A stretch of 21,132 nt of DNA, from assembly GCA_030705665.1 (NCBI GenBank), contig JAUZQA010000008.1, positions 1 through 21,132 of the forward strand. The letters are read 5' to 3'. Shown here one piece after another: positions 1-6,875 of the stretch. This DNA is from Bacillota bacterium (GTDB taxonomy: Bacteria; Bacillota; Bacilli; Bacillales_B; DSM-18226). The number at the start of each line of letters is the position of its first letter. The stretch's first letter is position 1. The translations under genes and the position numbers were made by a program. The notes beneath the pieces are model-generated. The model had not been told where the DNA came from, ran no database searches, and saw only the letters and a program-made list of their open reading frames with translations.

Positions 1-98
1 AAGATTATATGACGACTTATCCCGCACGTTGGTTGATGTTAAAAAGTTTTTTTGACAGAGTCATAATGGTTCAGCAATATGCAAGTCAAGTTCAATAA
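1..98 (+). CDS. C-terminal fragment of an unidentified gene
   Basis: An open frame enters from the left edge (first full codon at 3) and runs 31 codons to a TAA at 96-98, followed at once by a second TAA and by a hairpin terminator at 100-135. The tail is rich in aromatic and basic residues (ARWLMLKSFFDRVIMVQQYA). I do not recognise the family. The tandem stops and the terminator make it likely to be a real gene end, but another frame also stays open to about position 54, so the call is tentative. Confidence 0.4.
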   Translation, partial: DYMTTYPARWLMLKSFFDRVIMVQQYASQVQ

Positions 99-99
99 T

Positions 100-139
100 A
101 AATAAGAAAAACCGGTTGCCCGGTTTTTCTTATTTGGTC
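100..139. terminator. Bidirectional intrinsic terminator
   Basis: A 16-bp perfect stem (100-115 with 120-135) has a TTGC loop, a GC-rich centre (ACCGG/CCGGT) and T-runs on both strands. It lies between the gene ending at 98 (+) and the endopeptidase ending at 173 (-), so it can serve both. Confidence 0.85.
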
Positions 140-172
140 TTATAAATTTATAATTTTGAATTATTCAAACAT

Positions 173-976
173 CTATAATGCTGTCTTTGCTCCCAAATAT
201 CTAGTCTTCCAATAAGTTAACGTCAGATCAGAAATTGTCACACCGTTTGAACCAGCATGAATGAATTTATTATCTCCGATATAAATACCCACATGTGTAG
301 GGGTTCCTGTTTGATTTATGTCAAAAAACACAAGGTCGCCCAGAATAGGTGCACTAACTGGTTTTTCTGCCGCCCAAAGAGTCGCCACCGTTCTTGGAAC
401 AGCAACTCCTTCTTTATTAAACACATAATTTACCAATCCACTACAATCGAAACCTGCTGGAGTACTTCCACCCCAAACATAGGGAACACCAATATATTTT
501 TTTGCTTCATCAATCACAGCTTGAGCCTTTGATACTAATGGTACTGTAACCAATGGTGGAGTTGTGGTTGCTCCATTTGAAATTTTTAATTGTTGACCTA
601 TTTGAATCAGATCAGAGGTCAAGCCGTTTATGCTTTTTAAATCAGCGATAGTTGTCCCAAAAGTTTTTGCTATTGCATAAAGAGTATCTCCAGCTTTAAC
701 CGTATAACTAACTGTTGCCTTAGTGGTAACTGCTGGCGCCTGTGCAGAAGACGCAGGAGGAACAATTAATAGATTTTGATTAACATAGATTGTGTCTGAG
801 GATAATTGATTCCATGTTTTTAATTGGTCAACTGTAACATGATTGTTTTGCGAGATTTTCCATAGGCTATCTCCAGATTGTACAGTATACGTATTTCCAT
901 CTGCACTTGCAGAAGCCCCAAAAGCAGTGAGGATTAATCCAGTCGCCATTGCTGCAGTCATTAGATGTTTTTTCAT
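173..976 (-). CDS. Secreted LysM-LysM-NlpC/P60 peptidoglycan endopeptidase
   Basis: 267 residues. A signal peptide (MKKHLMTAAMATGLILTAFG, cleavage near ASASA) is followed by two LysM peptidoglycan-binding repeats (about 29-71 and 91-132), a Thr/Pro/Val-rich linker, and a C-terminal NlpC/P60 domain (about 152-267). The likely catalytic residues are Cys178 in DCSGL, His228 in THVGIYIG and His240 in FIHAGS. Family members (LytE, LytF and CwlS of B. subtilis) are exported DL-endopeptidases that cut the peptide stem of peptidoglycan during growth or cell separation. Two LysM repeats make it shorter than those paralogues, so I give no gene symbol. The start is the ATG at 976, because AAAGGAG lies 8 nt upstream. 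The in-frame ATG at 1006 has no ribosome site and falls inside a candidate -10 box. It appears to be monocistronic. Confidence 0.93.
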   Translation of the reverse strand: MKKHLMTAAMATGLILTAFGASASADGNTYTVQSGDSLWKISQNNHVTVDQLKTWNQLSSDTIYVNQNLLIVPPASSAQAPAVTTKATVSYTVKAGDTLYAIAKTFGTTIADLKSINGLTSDLIQIGQQLKISNGATTTPPLVTVPLVSKAQAVIDEAKKYIGVPYVWGGSTPAGFDCSGLVNYVFNKEGVAVPRTVATLWAAEKPVSAPILGDLVFFDINQTGTPTHVGIYIGDNKFIHAGSNGVTISDLTLTYWKTRYLGAKTAL

Positions 977-997
977 GATGCACGCTCCTTTTGGTTG

Positions 998-1025
998 TTT
1001 ATACATTCATCATAGAGGATGCCAA
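998..1025 (-). promoter_or_regulatory. Candidate sigma-A promoter of the LysM endopeptidase
   Basis: On the minus strand, TTGGCA (1025-1020) is followed after 16 nt by TATAAA (1003-998). The predicted start lies just before the AAAGGAG ribosome site, giving a very short leader. This was found by eye only. Confidence 0.4.
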
Positions 1026-1409
1026 TTCATGAAAAATACAGATAAATTATGGTTCATTAGGATCTTATTTCCTTTAATGGGAGTGGCAGCACCTTATATT
1101 ACAGACAATAGAAAAGGATCCATCTCTTAATCAGTAGAATTTGAACCTCTTTCTGCTCCTTTTCCGGTACACTTTGTAACATTCTTGTAATCTATTTTTA
1201 ATATTTCCGTGTTCAAAAAGTAGTAACAATCATTGGCAAACTTTGATGAACAACTTTTATTTGCTTATTTTGACATGGGAATGTAGAAATATTGTAACAA
1301 ACCTCTCATTCACTTTGAGACAACAAATCTATAATAAAATCTAGAAGCATGATTAATATAGTAGTATTGTCAGAAATGCTTTAAAAATCTATGAAGCTTG
1401 GTGATGAAA
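1026..1409. other. Intergenic region upstream of the radical SAM gene
   Basis: About 385 nt with no convincing gene. A good -10 (TATAAT, 1330-1335) lies 75 nt before the radical SAM start, but the matching -35 (around 1307-1312) is poor, which would fit an activator-dependent promoter. Upstream are repeated TTGTAA-type words: TTTGTAAC near 1174, CTTGTAA near 1184 and TTGTAACAA near 1292. I see no hairpin terminator. Confidence 0.4.
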
Positions 1410-2585
1410 ATGCATGGAATGGGACATCCGCACGGTACAGGACATCCACACGGTATCGGTAAAGAAATAGACTATGATAAAAACCCATTTATAGTGATTT
1501 GGGAAGTAACAAGAGCATGCCAGCTTAAATGCGTTCACTGCCGCGCAGACGCACAACTTACTCCGGATCCTCGGGAATTATCGCATGAAGAAGGCATTAA
1601 ACTTATTGATGACATTTATGATATGAACAATCCAATGCTTGTTTTTACAGGCGGAGATTGTATGATGAGGGAAGATCTTTTCGAACTTGCAGATTATGCA
1701 GTGAAAAAAGGCATGCGCGTTTCGATGGTTCCAAGTGCTACAGCAAATGTAACGAAAGAAAAAATGCAGCTTGCAAAAGATGTCGGCCTCTCCCGCTGGG
1801 GCTTCAGCTTAGACGGACCTACTCCGGATATTCATGACTTTTTCCGCGGTACTCCAGGATCTTTTGACCTTACAGTTGAAAAAATTAAATATCTTAAAGA
1901 ATTAGATATGCCATTACAAATCAACACGGTTATTTCACGTTACAATTATGATCATCTTGAAGAAATGGCAAAATTAGTCGAAGAACTAGGCGCTGTTATG
2001 TGGTACATCTTTTTGCTCGTTCCAACTGGCAGAGGTCAATTAGATGCTTGTATTACCCCTGCTGAACATGAAAAAGTGTTCCGATGGCTTTATGAACTAA
2101 GTAAAACTGCGCCATATGATATCAAAACAACTGCTGCACAGCATTACCGCAGAGTTGTCCTGCAACAAAAAGCCCGTGAACACCTGATTGAAAAAGGTGA
2201 AATTCATTACGAAGATTCTATAACAACAGACTTTGCCTCTATGCACGATGGCTTAAAGCGTGCTCCTAAAGGGGTAAATGATGGAAACGGGTTTATTTTC
2301 GTTTCCCACACCGGAGAAGTAATGCCAAGCGGATTACTGCCAATTGTTGTTGGTAACGTTCGTGAAACACCGTTAGCAGAAATTTACCGTGAATCAAAAG
2401 TTCTCAAGGATATTCGTCAGCCAGATAACTACAAAGGAAAATGTGGAGTTTGTGAATATAACAAAATGTGCGGCGGATCCCGTTCCCGGACATACGCACT
2501 CACTGGGGACTATATGGAAAGTGAACCATTCTGTGTTTATATTCCTCAAGCATTGCGAACAAAAGAAGCAACTCCAACTACGTAA
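1410..2585 (+). CDS. Radical SAM/SPASM protein (TIGR04053-like) with His-Pro-His N-terminus
   Basis: 391 residues. The radical SAM cluster motif is C-x3-C-x2-C (RACQLKCVHC, Cys37/41/44). It is followed by the GGD-type motif LVFTGGDCMMR and the strand SLDGPTPDIHDFFRG. A C-terminal SPASM-type cluster has Cys345, 348, 354 and 375 (CGVC, MCGGSRSR, EPFC). The overall pattern, including QINTVISRYN and LVPTGRGQ, matches the radical SAM/SPASM group related to the haem-biosynthesis enzymes AhbD/NirJ (TIGR04053-like). The substrate is not known and I do not claim haem synthesis. The first 18 residues hold two copies of GHPHG, a possible metal-binding tail. I chose the ATG at 1410 because GGTGAT (1400-1405), complementary to the 16S tail, sits 4 nt upstream. 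In-frame TTG 1398, GTG 1401 and ATG 1404 are alternatives. Apparently monocistronic. Confidence 0.88.
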   Translation: MHGMGHPHGTGHPHGIGKEIDYDKNPFIVIWEVTRACQLKCVHCRADAQLTPDPRELSHEEGIKLIDDIYDMNNPMLVFTGGDCMMREDLFELADYAVKKGMRVSMVPSATANVTKEKMQLAKDVGLSRWGFSLDGPTPDIHDFFRGTPGSFDLTVEKIKYLKELDMPLQINTVISRYNYDHLEEMAKLVEELGAVMWYIFLLVPTGRGQLDACITPAEHEKVFRWLYELSKTAPYDIKTTAAQHYRRVVLQQKAREHLIEKGEIHYEDSITTDFASMHDGLKRAPKGVNDGNGFIFVSHTGEVMPSGLLPIVVGNVRETPLAEIYRESKVLKDIRQPDNYKGKCGVCEYNKMCGGSRSRTYALTGDYMESEPFCVYIPQALRTKEATPTT

Positions 2586-2593
2586 TCATATAT

Positions 2594-2625
2594 AGAGGCA
2601 TCCAAATTTGGATGCCTCTTTTCCT
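2594..2625 (+). terminator. Intrinsic terminator of the radical SAM gene
   Basis: A perfect 26-nt palindrome (2594-2619; arms AGAGGCATCCAAA/TTTGGATGCCTCT) begins 8 nt after the stop codon and is followed by a T-rich stretch. Confidence 0.85.
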
Positions 2626-2789
2626 ATTTATTATAGAGATAAAACCTTTTCCGTTATGTGAATGAAAATTATGATAGACATCATGTGGTCTATCTTGTCC
2701 CTTCATCAATATTTATATCTATTTTTGGAAATGCTGATGATAGAGTATATTATTTCTTCACCCATCGGACAACGTTAAAACTTTTTTGT

Positions 2790-3101
2790 TTACCAATTTT
2801 TATAATTAACTTTTCCACCTGTTAGGTCAATGGTATTCCGTTCACCTTTGTAATATGTTTTGCCGCCCATTTTAACAATAAATTTTTCATAGGTAAACAC
2901 CTCATGACCGTTTGGAAGGGAAACTACCACTTTCTTCCCGGGATTTTCATCGGTAGGACCCGCTTGAGTCGTCCTTTGAGTATATTGTTGGAAAAGTAGA
3001 AATCCTCCTGCAGCAAGCAAAATTGATAATAAGAAGAATAAAAACGGAACCTTCCATTGAATATGCTTAGTTTTGTTGTGATAAAGCTCAATCCTGCTCA
3101 T
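2790..3101 (-). CDS. Small single-pass membrane protein of unknown function
   Basis: 103 residues. A basic N-terminus (MSRIELYHNKTKHIQWK) leads into one transmembrane segment (about residues 18-39, FLFFLLSILLAAGGFLLF). A polar Gly/Pro/Lys stretch follows, then a C-terminal domain of about 50 residues rich in beta-type sequence (KKVVVSLPNGHEVFTYEKF, GGKTYYKGERNTIDLTGG). The membrane anchor plus positive N-terminus suggests the C-terminal part lies outside the cell. I do not recognise the family. The ATG is well supported by GGAGGT 6 nt upstream. It is divergent from the M42 peptidase, and the shared 240-nt region contains an 11-bp dyad. Confidence 0.75.
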   Translation of the reverse strand: MSRIELYHNKTKHIQWKVPFLFFLLSILLAAGGFLLFQQYTQRTTQAGPTDENPGKKVVVSLPNGHEVFTYEKFIVKMGGKTYYKGERNTIDLTGGKVNYKNW

Positions 3102-3223
3102 GATTTACCTCCATACCCCATCTGTGTAGCTGGAATGATTGTTCGATTGCTTTTAACTATCCAATTTATGTCCAGAACCTTCTTGATTTATTCGTAGATT
3201 ATAATTTTTTATTATATATTTAG

Positions 3224-3291
3224 AATATGCTGAAATTTATAATATTTTGCAACTTTTTTGCTGAGCATTTTCAATGATTCTTCAGCATATT
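3224..3291. repeat. 11-bp inverted repeat between divergent genes
   Basis: AATATGCTGAA (3224-3234) and TTCAGCATATT (3281-3291) are exact reverse complements 46 nt apart. A third related word, TTGCTGAGCAT, lies between them at about 3258-3268. The right arm is just upstream of TATACT (3296-3301), a possible -10 for the M42 gene. It could be a split operator or chance in AT-rich DNA. Confidence 0.35.
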
Positions 3292-3341
3292 AAGATATAC
3301 TATGAAATGGAAATAGATTAATCTTGAAAGGAGAATAACAC

Positions 3342-4391
3342 TTGGCATATCCAAATACCGCAGATACAGTTGAATTAATTGCAAAATTAACCTCTATTCC
3401 CAGCCCCTCAGGTAATACAAATGAGGCTGTTTCCTTCGTGGAAAGATTTCTTCACAGCATTGATGTCTCAACAAAAAGAACCTTCAAAGGCGGGTTATTA
3501 GCAACAATAGAAGGGAAAAACACAAGTAAGAGCCGTTTACTCACTGCACATGTGGATACACTTGGAGCAATGGTAAAGGAAATAAAAATGAATGGAAGGC
3601 TGAAAATTGATTTAATAGGTGGATTTAAATTTAACTCAATCGAAGGCGAATATTGTCAAATTGAAACTAATTCAGGTAAAAAGTATTCAGGAACGATTCT
3701 TTTGCACCAAACCTCCGTACATGTATATAAAGATTCTGATAAAGTTGAACGAAACCAAGAAAACATGGAAGTAAGGATTGATGAAAAAGTACATAATGCC
3801 GAAGACGTTAGAAAACTTGGAATTGAAATTGGTGATTTCATTTCATTTGATCCTCGAGTGGAGTTGACGGAATCCGGTTTTATTAAATCGCGTCATTTAG
3901 ATGATAAAGCAAGCGTTGCTATTCTTTTGCAATTAATGAAACAAGTAAAAGCAGAAAAACTATCCCTTCCATTTACCACTCATTTTCTTATTTCAAATAA
4001 TGAAGAAATTGGATATGGCGGGAATTCAAATATCCCTCCTGAAACCGTGGAATATTTAGCTGTTGATATGGGAGCAATTGGTGATGGTCAAGCTACGGAT
4101 GAATACACGGTTTCGATTTGTGTAAAGGATGCCAGCGGTCCTTATCATTATGGTCTTAGAAAGAGATTAATGAAGCTGGCAATCGATCATAACATCTCAT
4201 ATAAATTAGACATTTATCCCTACTATGGCTCTGATGCATCTGCTGCTATCCGTTCCGGGCACGATATTGTCCATGGCTTAATTGGTCCTGGAATCGACGC
4301 ATCACATGCTTTTGAACGAACACACCGAGATTCCATTGAAAATACAGCAAAATTATTATACCATTACGTTCAATCGGAAATTGTACAATAA
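3342..4391 (+). CDS. M42 family metallo-aminopeptidase
   Basis: 349 residues, usual length for family M42 (glutamyl/deblocking aminopeptidases and the FrvX/YsdC/YtoP group). The expected dinuclear metal site is present in order: His70 (TAHVDTLG), bridging Asp187 (RHLDDKAS), general base Glu221 and metal ligand Glu222 (NNEEIG), Asp242 (AVDMGA) and His328 (FERTH). These are cytosolic, usually tetrahedral or dodecameric enzymes that trim N-terminal residues from short peptides. The start is TTG at 3342, fixed by AAAGGAG 8 nt upstream. No upstream in-frame ATG has a comparable site. Monocistronic, ending in a terminator shared with the convergent ECF operon. Substrate specificity cannot be read from the sequence. 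Confidence 0.93.
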   Translation: MAYPNTADTVELIAKLTSIPSPSGNTNEAVSFVERFLHSIDVSTKRTFKGGLLATIEGKNTSKSRLLTAHVDTLGAMVKEIKMNGRLKIDLIGGFKFNSIEGEYCQIETNSGKKYSGTILLHQTSVHVYKDSDKVERNQENMEVRIDEKVHNAEDVRKLGIEIGDFISFDPRVELTESGFIKSRHLDDKASVAILLQLMKQVKAEKLSLPFTTHFLISNNEEIGYGGNSNIPPETVEYLAVDMGAIGDGQATDEYTVSICVKDASGPYHYGLRKRLMKLAIDHNISYKLDIYPYYGSDASAAIRSGHDIVHGLIGPGIDASHAFERTHRDSIENTAKLLYHYVQSEIVQ

Positions 4392-4417
4392 AAACCAGGC
4401 AAAATGCCTGGTTTTTT
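4391..4417. terminator. Bidirectional terminator between M42 gene and ECF operon
   Basis: Stem AAAACCAGGC (4391-4400) with GCCTGGTTTT (4406-4415), with T-runs on both strands. It overlaps the last base of the peptidase stop codon on the + side and lies 14 nt past the end of the ECF operon on the - side. Confidence 0.85.
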
Positions 4418-4430
4418 AGATATTTACAGC

Positions 4431-5270
4431 TTAATTATTTTTTCTTTTTCTTCCTAGTTTATTTATCACCCATAAAATGAGTAATCCACTCGAAAACCAA
4501 AAGACACAAAGTAATGCAATCCCTCCAAAGAACGGAAAGTTAAATATAGATATTAATATGAAGGAACCTGCAAATATTTTAATCCATAAAGCCGTATAAC
4601 TGTTAGGAAACAGCTTTTCACCAATATATTGACTGATGATGGATAAACCGATTAAAAAAGTAAGGATCGGTGGAATCGCTAGGATAATCGCGATAGGAAT
4701 TCCCATAATCGTAATGATTAACAGCAGCATGATGGCAAGGAGCACAAAGCTCGTGATGATCCCTACCAGAAAAACTTTTCCTGTTTGCTGCTTAAACATT
4801 TGGATACTATGCTCTGTCTTATTTTTTAAAAGAAGTCCTGTTAAAACCGTCAGAAGAACAAAAATGACACTAAGGACAAAGTGTAATAACCAACTAGTTA
4901 ACAGTAATGCAGCGGCAACAAGCAAATGATTTAGTGTATCATTCGTAAATTTTAAGGCTAATATATTTTCTTTTACATATGCTCCTGGTTCCTGTTGCAC
5001 ATTCCCATTTAATACAATAACAATTCCGTTGATCCTGGCGGTATGAGAAATTCGCATATTGCCATTTATAACAATAGCCGAAACATCAACTTTCCCTTTA
5101 ATATCTATATCATGGCCAATAACCACAATATTGTCTACCTTTTCATTTGGCGGCATGACTGTTTTTTTCTCATTGAGGATATTTCTATCCATCGCATAAG
5201 CGGGATTCACAAAAATGATTGCTAGTAAAAACATCATAAGTACACTTATAAAAAGCTTTCGATTATGCAT
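4431..5270 (-). CDS. Membrane protein with bactofilin-like exported domain, third gene of ECF operon
   Basis: 279 residues. A signal peptide (1-26, ending PAYA) is followed by a short repetitive beta region (about 45-105) with alternating hydrophobic residues and Gly/Asn turns (VVIGHDIDIKGKVDVSAIVI, IVIVLNGNV). This resembles the polymer-forming (bactofilin-like) right-handed helix rungs. The C-terminal half has about five transmembrane segments (about 114-148, 165-188, 190-213, 227-246, 248-269) and a basic tail, KLGRKRKNN. The start is ATG 5270 with GGAGGA 7 nt upstream. It overlaps the anti-sigma stop by one base (TGATG), so translation is probably coupled. By position it should serve the same envelope-stress circuit, perhaps as an effector or co-sensor. 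No specific function is known to me. Confidence 0.78.
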   Translation of the reverse strand: MHNRKLFISVLMMFLLAIIFVNPAYAMDRNILNEKKTVMPPNEKVDNIVVIGHDIDIKGKVDVSAIVINGNMRISHTARINGIVIVLNGNVQQEPGAYVKENILALKFTNDTLNHLLVAAALLLTSWLLHFVLSVIFVLLTVLTGLLLKNKTEHSIQMFKQQTGKVFLVGIITSFVLLAIMLLLIITIMGIPIAIILAIPPILTFLIGLSIISQYIGEKLFPNSYTALWIKIFAGSFILISIFNFPFFGGIALLCVFWFSSGLLILWVINKLGRKRKNN

Positions 5271-5785
5271 CAGATATCCTCCGCCCTGACTGTTTTTCCC
5301 ATCGTATGGACCAGATACCTTATTGCCAGAACTGCAAATATGATAAAGCAAAGAATCAGTGCAATGATACCATCCACCACATATGGGAGACCCGAAATAA
5401 TCGATGGAACAGCATAAATCAGCCCCCTGGCAATACTATACACTGAATGAAAGATCGGCAATCCTATGGTAAGAATAGGGCTCGCAGTCACCATAAGCAT
5501 GATGGCAAATGCAAACAATGACAAAAATGCAAGCAGGTTTAGCGCCCCTGACGATTTTTTAATAGAAGCTTGTTGAATTTTTTCAAATACGAGTTCTTCT
5601 ATCATGCCTGGTATCTCTATTGGTAAATAGGCAGCAAGGATTTGCTTCCTAAGCGATCTTAATTCATGGAGACGATGATTACAGTCCGAACATGTAGATA
5701 GGTGTTTTTCGATTCTTTGTTTTTCCTCGTCATTTAATTCATCATCCATATATTCGGATAGTAAATTCTCAATATGATCAGACAT
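5270..5785 (-). CDS. Zinc-finger (ZAS) anti-sigma factor, membrane-bound
   Basis: 171 residues. The cytosolic N-terminal domain carries the ZAS signature H-x3-C-x2-C (His28, Cys32, Cys35 in HLSTCSDC), preceded by the typical acidic helix SEYMDDELNDEEK. Two to three transmembrane segments follow (about residues 83-112 and 122-161). Proteins of this type bind and silence the ECF sigma factor encoded next to them until an envelope signal releases it. I chose ATG 5785, which has AAGGGGTGAT upstream; the in-frame GTG at 5794 overlaps that ribosome site. The gene begins 5 nt after the sigma stop codon and overlaps the next gene by one base. Confidence 0.9.
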   Translation of the reverse strand: MSDHIENLLSEYMDDELNDEEKQRIEKHLSTCSDCNHRLHELRSLRKQILAAYLPIEIPGMIEELVFEKIQQASIKKSSGALNLLAFLSLFAFAIMLMVTASPILTIGLPIFHSVYSIARGLIYAVPSIISGLPYVVDGIIALILCFIIFAVLAIRYLVHTMGKTVRAEDI

Positions 5786-5790
5786 TGCTA

Positions 5791-6327
5791 TCACCCCTTT
5801 TGAAGTTCTTTCTTTAAATTTTCACGTGCAGCATTGATTCTCGACTTAACAGTACCTAATGGAATATGTAAAATCTCACTAATTTCAGCATAGGAATAAC
5901 CTTGCAGCTCTCTTAAAATAATGACATTTCTTTGGTCAATTGGGATTTTCTCCATAGCATCCTTCAAACTCATTTTTGTAATTGTGCTTTCAATAGGAGT
6001 TGGCCCTCTTTGCGTTACTAAACTTTCGTTAAGTTCATCAGATACAATCATTTTTTTCTTACTAAGTTTTTTATTTTTATCATAACAAAGATTAGTGACG
6101 ACCCTTGTTAACCACGAAACAAACGCATACTCATTTTCCAGTTTAGATAACGAATAATAAACCTTTACAAATGCCTCTTGGGTTACATCCTCCGCTTCCA
6201 TTCGATCGTTCAAAAGTGCAAAAGCATGTCGGTACACAATCCCTTTATAGGAGGTAACCAATTGACGAAATGCATTTTGGTCCCCCCTTTTTGCTGCTAA
6301 AATTATTTCGTGTAAATCATTAACCAC
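5791..6327 (-). CDS. ECF-type RNA polymerase sigma factor
   Basis: 178 residues, normal ECF length. Region 2 spans about residues 20-90 (YRHAFALLNDRMEAEDVTQE, then the -10-reading helix VSWLTRVVTNLCYD). Region 4 spans about 120-175 (MEKIPIDQRNVIILRELQGY, YAEISEILHIPLGTVKSRIN), the helix-turn-helix that reads the -35. With its ZAS anti-sigma partner it forms a membrane-signalled switch. The start is GTG 6327; the only nearby purine site is AGGGG 11 nt upstream, so initiation may be weak. I cannot say which B. subtilis ECF (SigW/M/X/V/Y/YlaC) it matches. Divergent from the dlt operon, a known ECF target in B. subtilis. Confidence 0.93.
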   Translation of the reverse strand: MVNDLHEIILAAKRGDQNAFRQLVTSYKGIVYRHAFALLNDRMEAEDVTQEAFVKVYYSLSKLENEYAFVSWLTRVVTNLCYDKNKKLSKKKMIVSDELNESLVTQRGPTPIESTITKMSLKDAMEKIPIDQRNVIILRELQGYSYAEISEILHIPLGTVKSRINAARENLKKELQKG

Positions 6328-6381
6328 ATTTTTTCAGCCCCTGCCCTTAAGTCAGTTCATAATTAAGCTGGATATTGAAAA

Positions 6382-6408
6382 GACTAAATACAATAAATAA
6401 AAGTTCTA
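6382..6408 (-). promoter_or_regulatory. Candidate ECF-type autoregulatory promoter
   Basis: On the minus strand TAGAACTTTT (from 6408) is followed by AGTC (6385-6382), with 17 nt between TAGAAC and AGTC. It resembles the ECF pattern TGAAACTTTT-N-CGTC with two or three mismatches. It would give a leader of about 48 nt before the sigma start at 6327. ECF factors commonly drive their own operon, which is the reason for proposing it. Confidence 0.3.
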
Positions 6409-6661
6409 CAAAAACGAAAAATTTTCACCATTTTTTTTAAAAATACTTTCCAAAAGTCCTCACCTAGTTTATCCTTATATAGGTAAAAATGCCATTTTCT
6501 TTTTAATGAACATTTAAAATCACGTATAAAGAATGTGCTATTTTAGCCCAACATGCATTATCTAATTTTTAATCTCTTTCTCATTAAATTTTAATGCAAC
6601 CTAGTTAAAACAGCATTATGATTATCTAGGTGAATTCTATACAGGGATTTTATACCACTAA

Positions 6662-6687
6662 TGTAATATTAAAATCTTGAATACGTT
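6662..6687 (+). promoter_or_regulatory. Candidate ECF-type promoter of dltXABCD
   Basis: TGTAAT (6662-6667), a 16-nt spacer and CGTT (6684-6687) resemble the SigX/SigM-type pattern TGTAAC-N16/17-CGTC/CGAC. The predicted start lies just before the dltX ribosome site (GAGGTG, 6695-6700). The match is imperfect in both boxes. A sigma-A promoter further upstream is equally possible. Confidence 0.3.
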
Positions 6688-6708
6688 AATTTTTGAGGTG
6701 ATTCATTC

Positions 6709-6858
6709 GTGTTGCAGAAAATAAAAAACTTTTACAATAACCAAAAAGTGAACTGGACTGCACGTTTCATCTTTTACCTTGTCATTCTTTTATTATTATT
6801 TTTTATGTACGGGTTTAACGATGCTAATGCAGGTAACTATATTTATAATGAATTCTAA
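6709..6858 (+). CDS. dltX: DltX, small membrane protein of the D-alanylation system
   Basis: 49 residues, too short for most gene callers. A basic amphipathic N-terminus ([20 protein letters not shown]) leads to one transmembrane helix ([17 protein letters not shown]). The protein ends in IYNEF, the conserved C-terminal motif of DltX. Recent work on the family describes DltX as the carrier of D-alanine across the membrane step between DltB and DltD, with the C-terminal Tyr as acceptor. Start GTG 6709 (or TTG 6712) with GAGGTG 8 nt upstream. Its stop lies 17 nt before dltA, so it is the first gene of the operon. Confidence 0.92.
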   Translation: MLQKIKNFYNNQKVNWTARFIFYLVILLLLFFMYGFNDANAGNYIYNEF

Positions 6859-6875
6859 AATGGAGGTATCCTCTA

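Larger units (their letters stand above)
6328..6708. other. Divergent control region between ECF operon and dlt operon
   Basis: 381 nt, very AT-rich, with no ORF of note and no terminator. It must hold the promoters of both operons. Visible elements are the ECF-like site at 6382-6408 facing left, a TGTAAT-N16-CGTT site at 6662-6687 facing right, and a spaced dyad ACCTAG (6599-6604)/CTAGGT (6626-6631). Confidence 0.5.

Noticed and set aside
2673..2694. Hairpin GATAGAC/GTCTATC downstream of the small membrane protein gene
   Set aside because: Only 7 bp, about 100 nt from the gene end, and without a clear T-run on either strand; too weak to call a terminator.
4636..4929. Long + strand frame opposite the bactofilin-like gene
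   Set aside because: Mirrors the membrane protein on the other strand, has no ribosome site and no recognisable domain; likewise the other opposite-strand frames over hmp, the ABC genes and the LysM gene.
6599..6631. ACCTAG/CTAGGT spaced dyad upstream of dltX
   Set aside because: Six-base arms 21 nt apart are expected by chance in AT-rich DNA; mentioned only as part of the control region.
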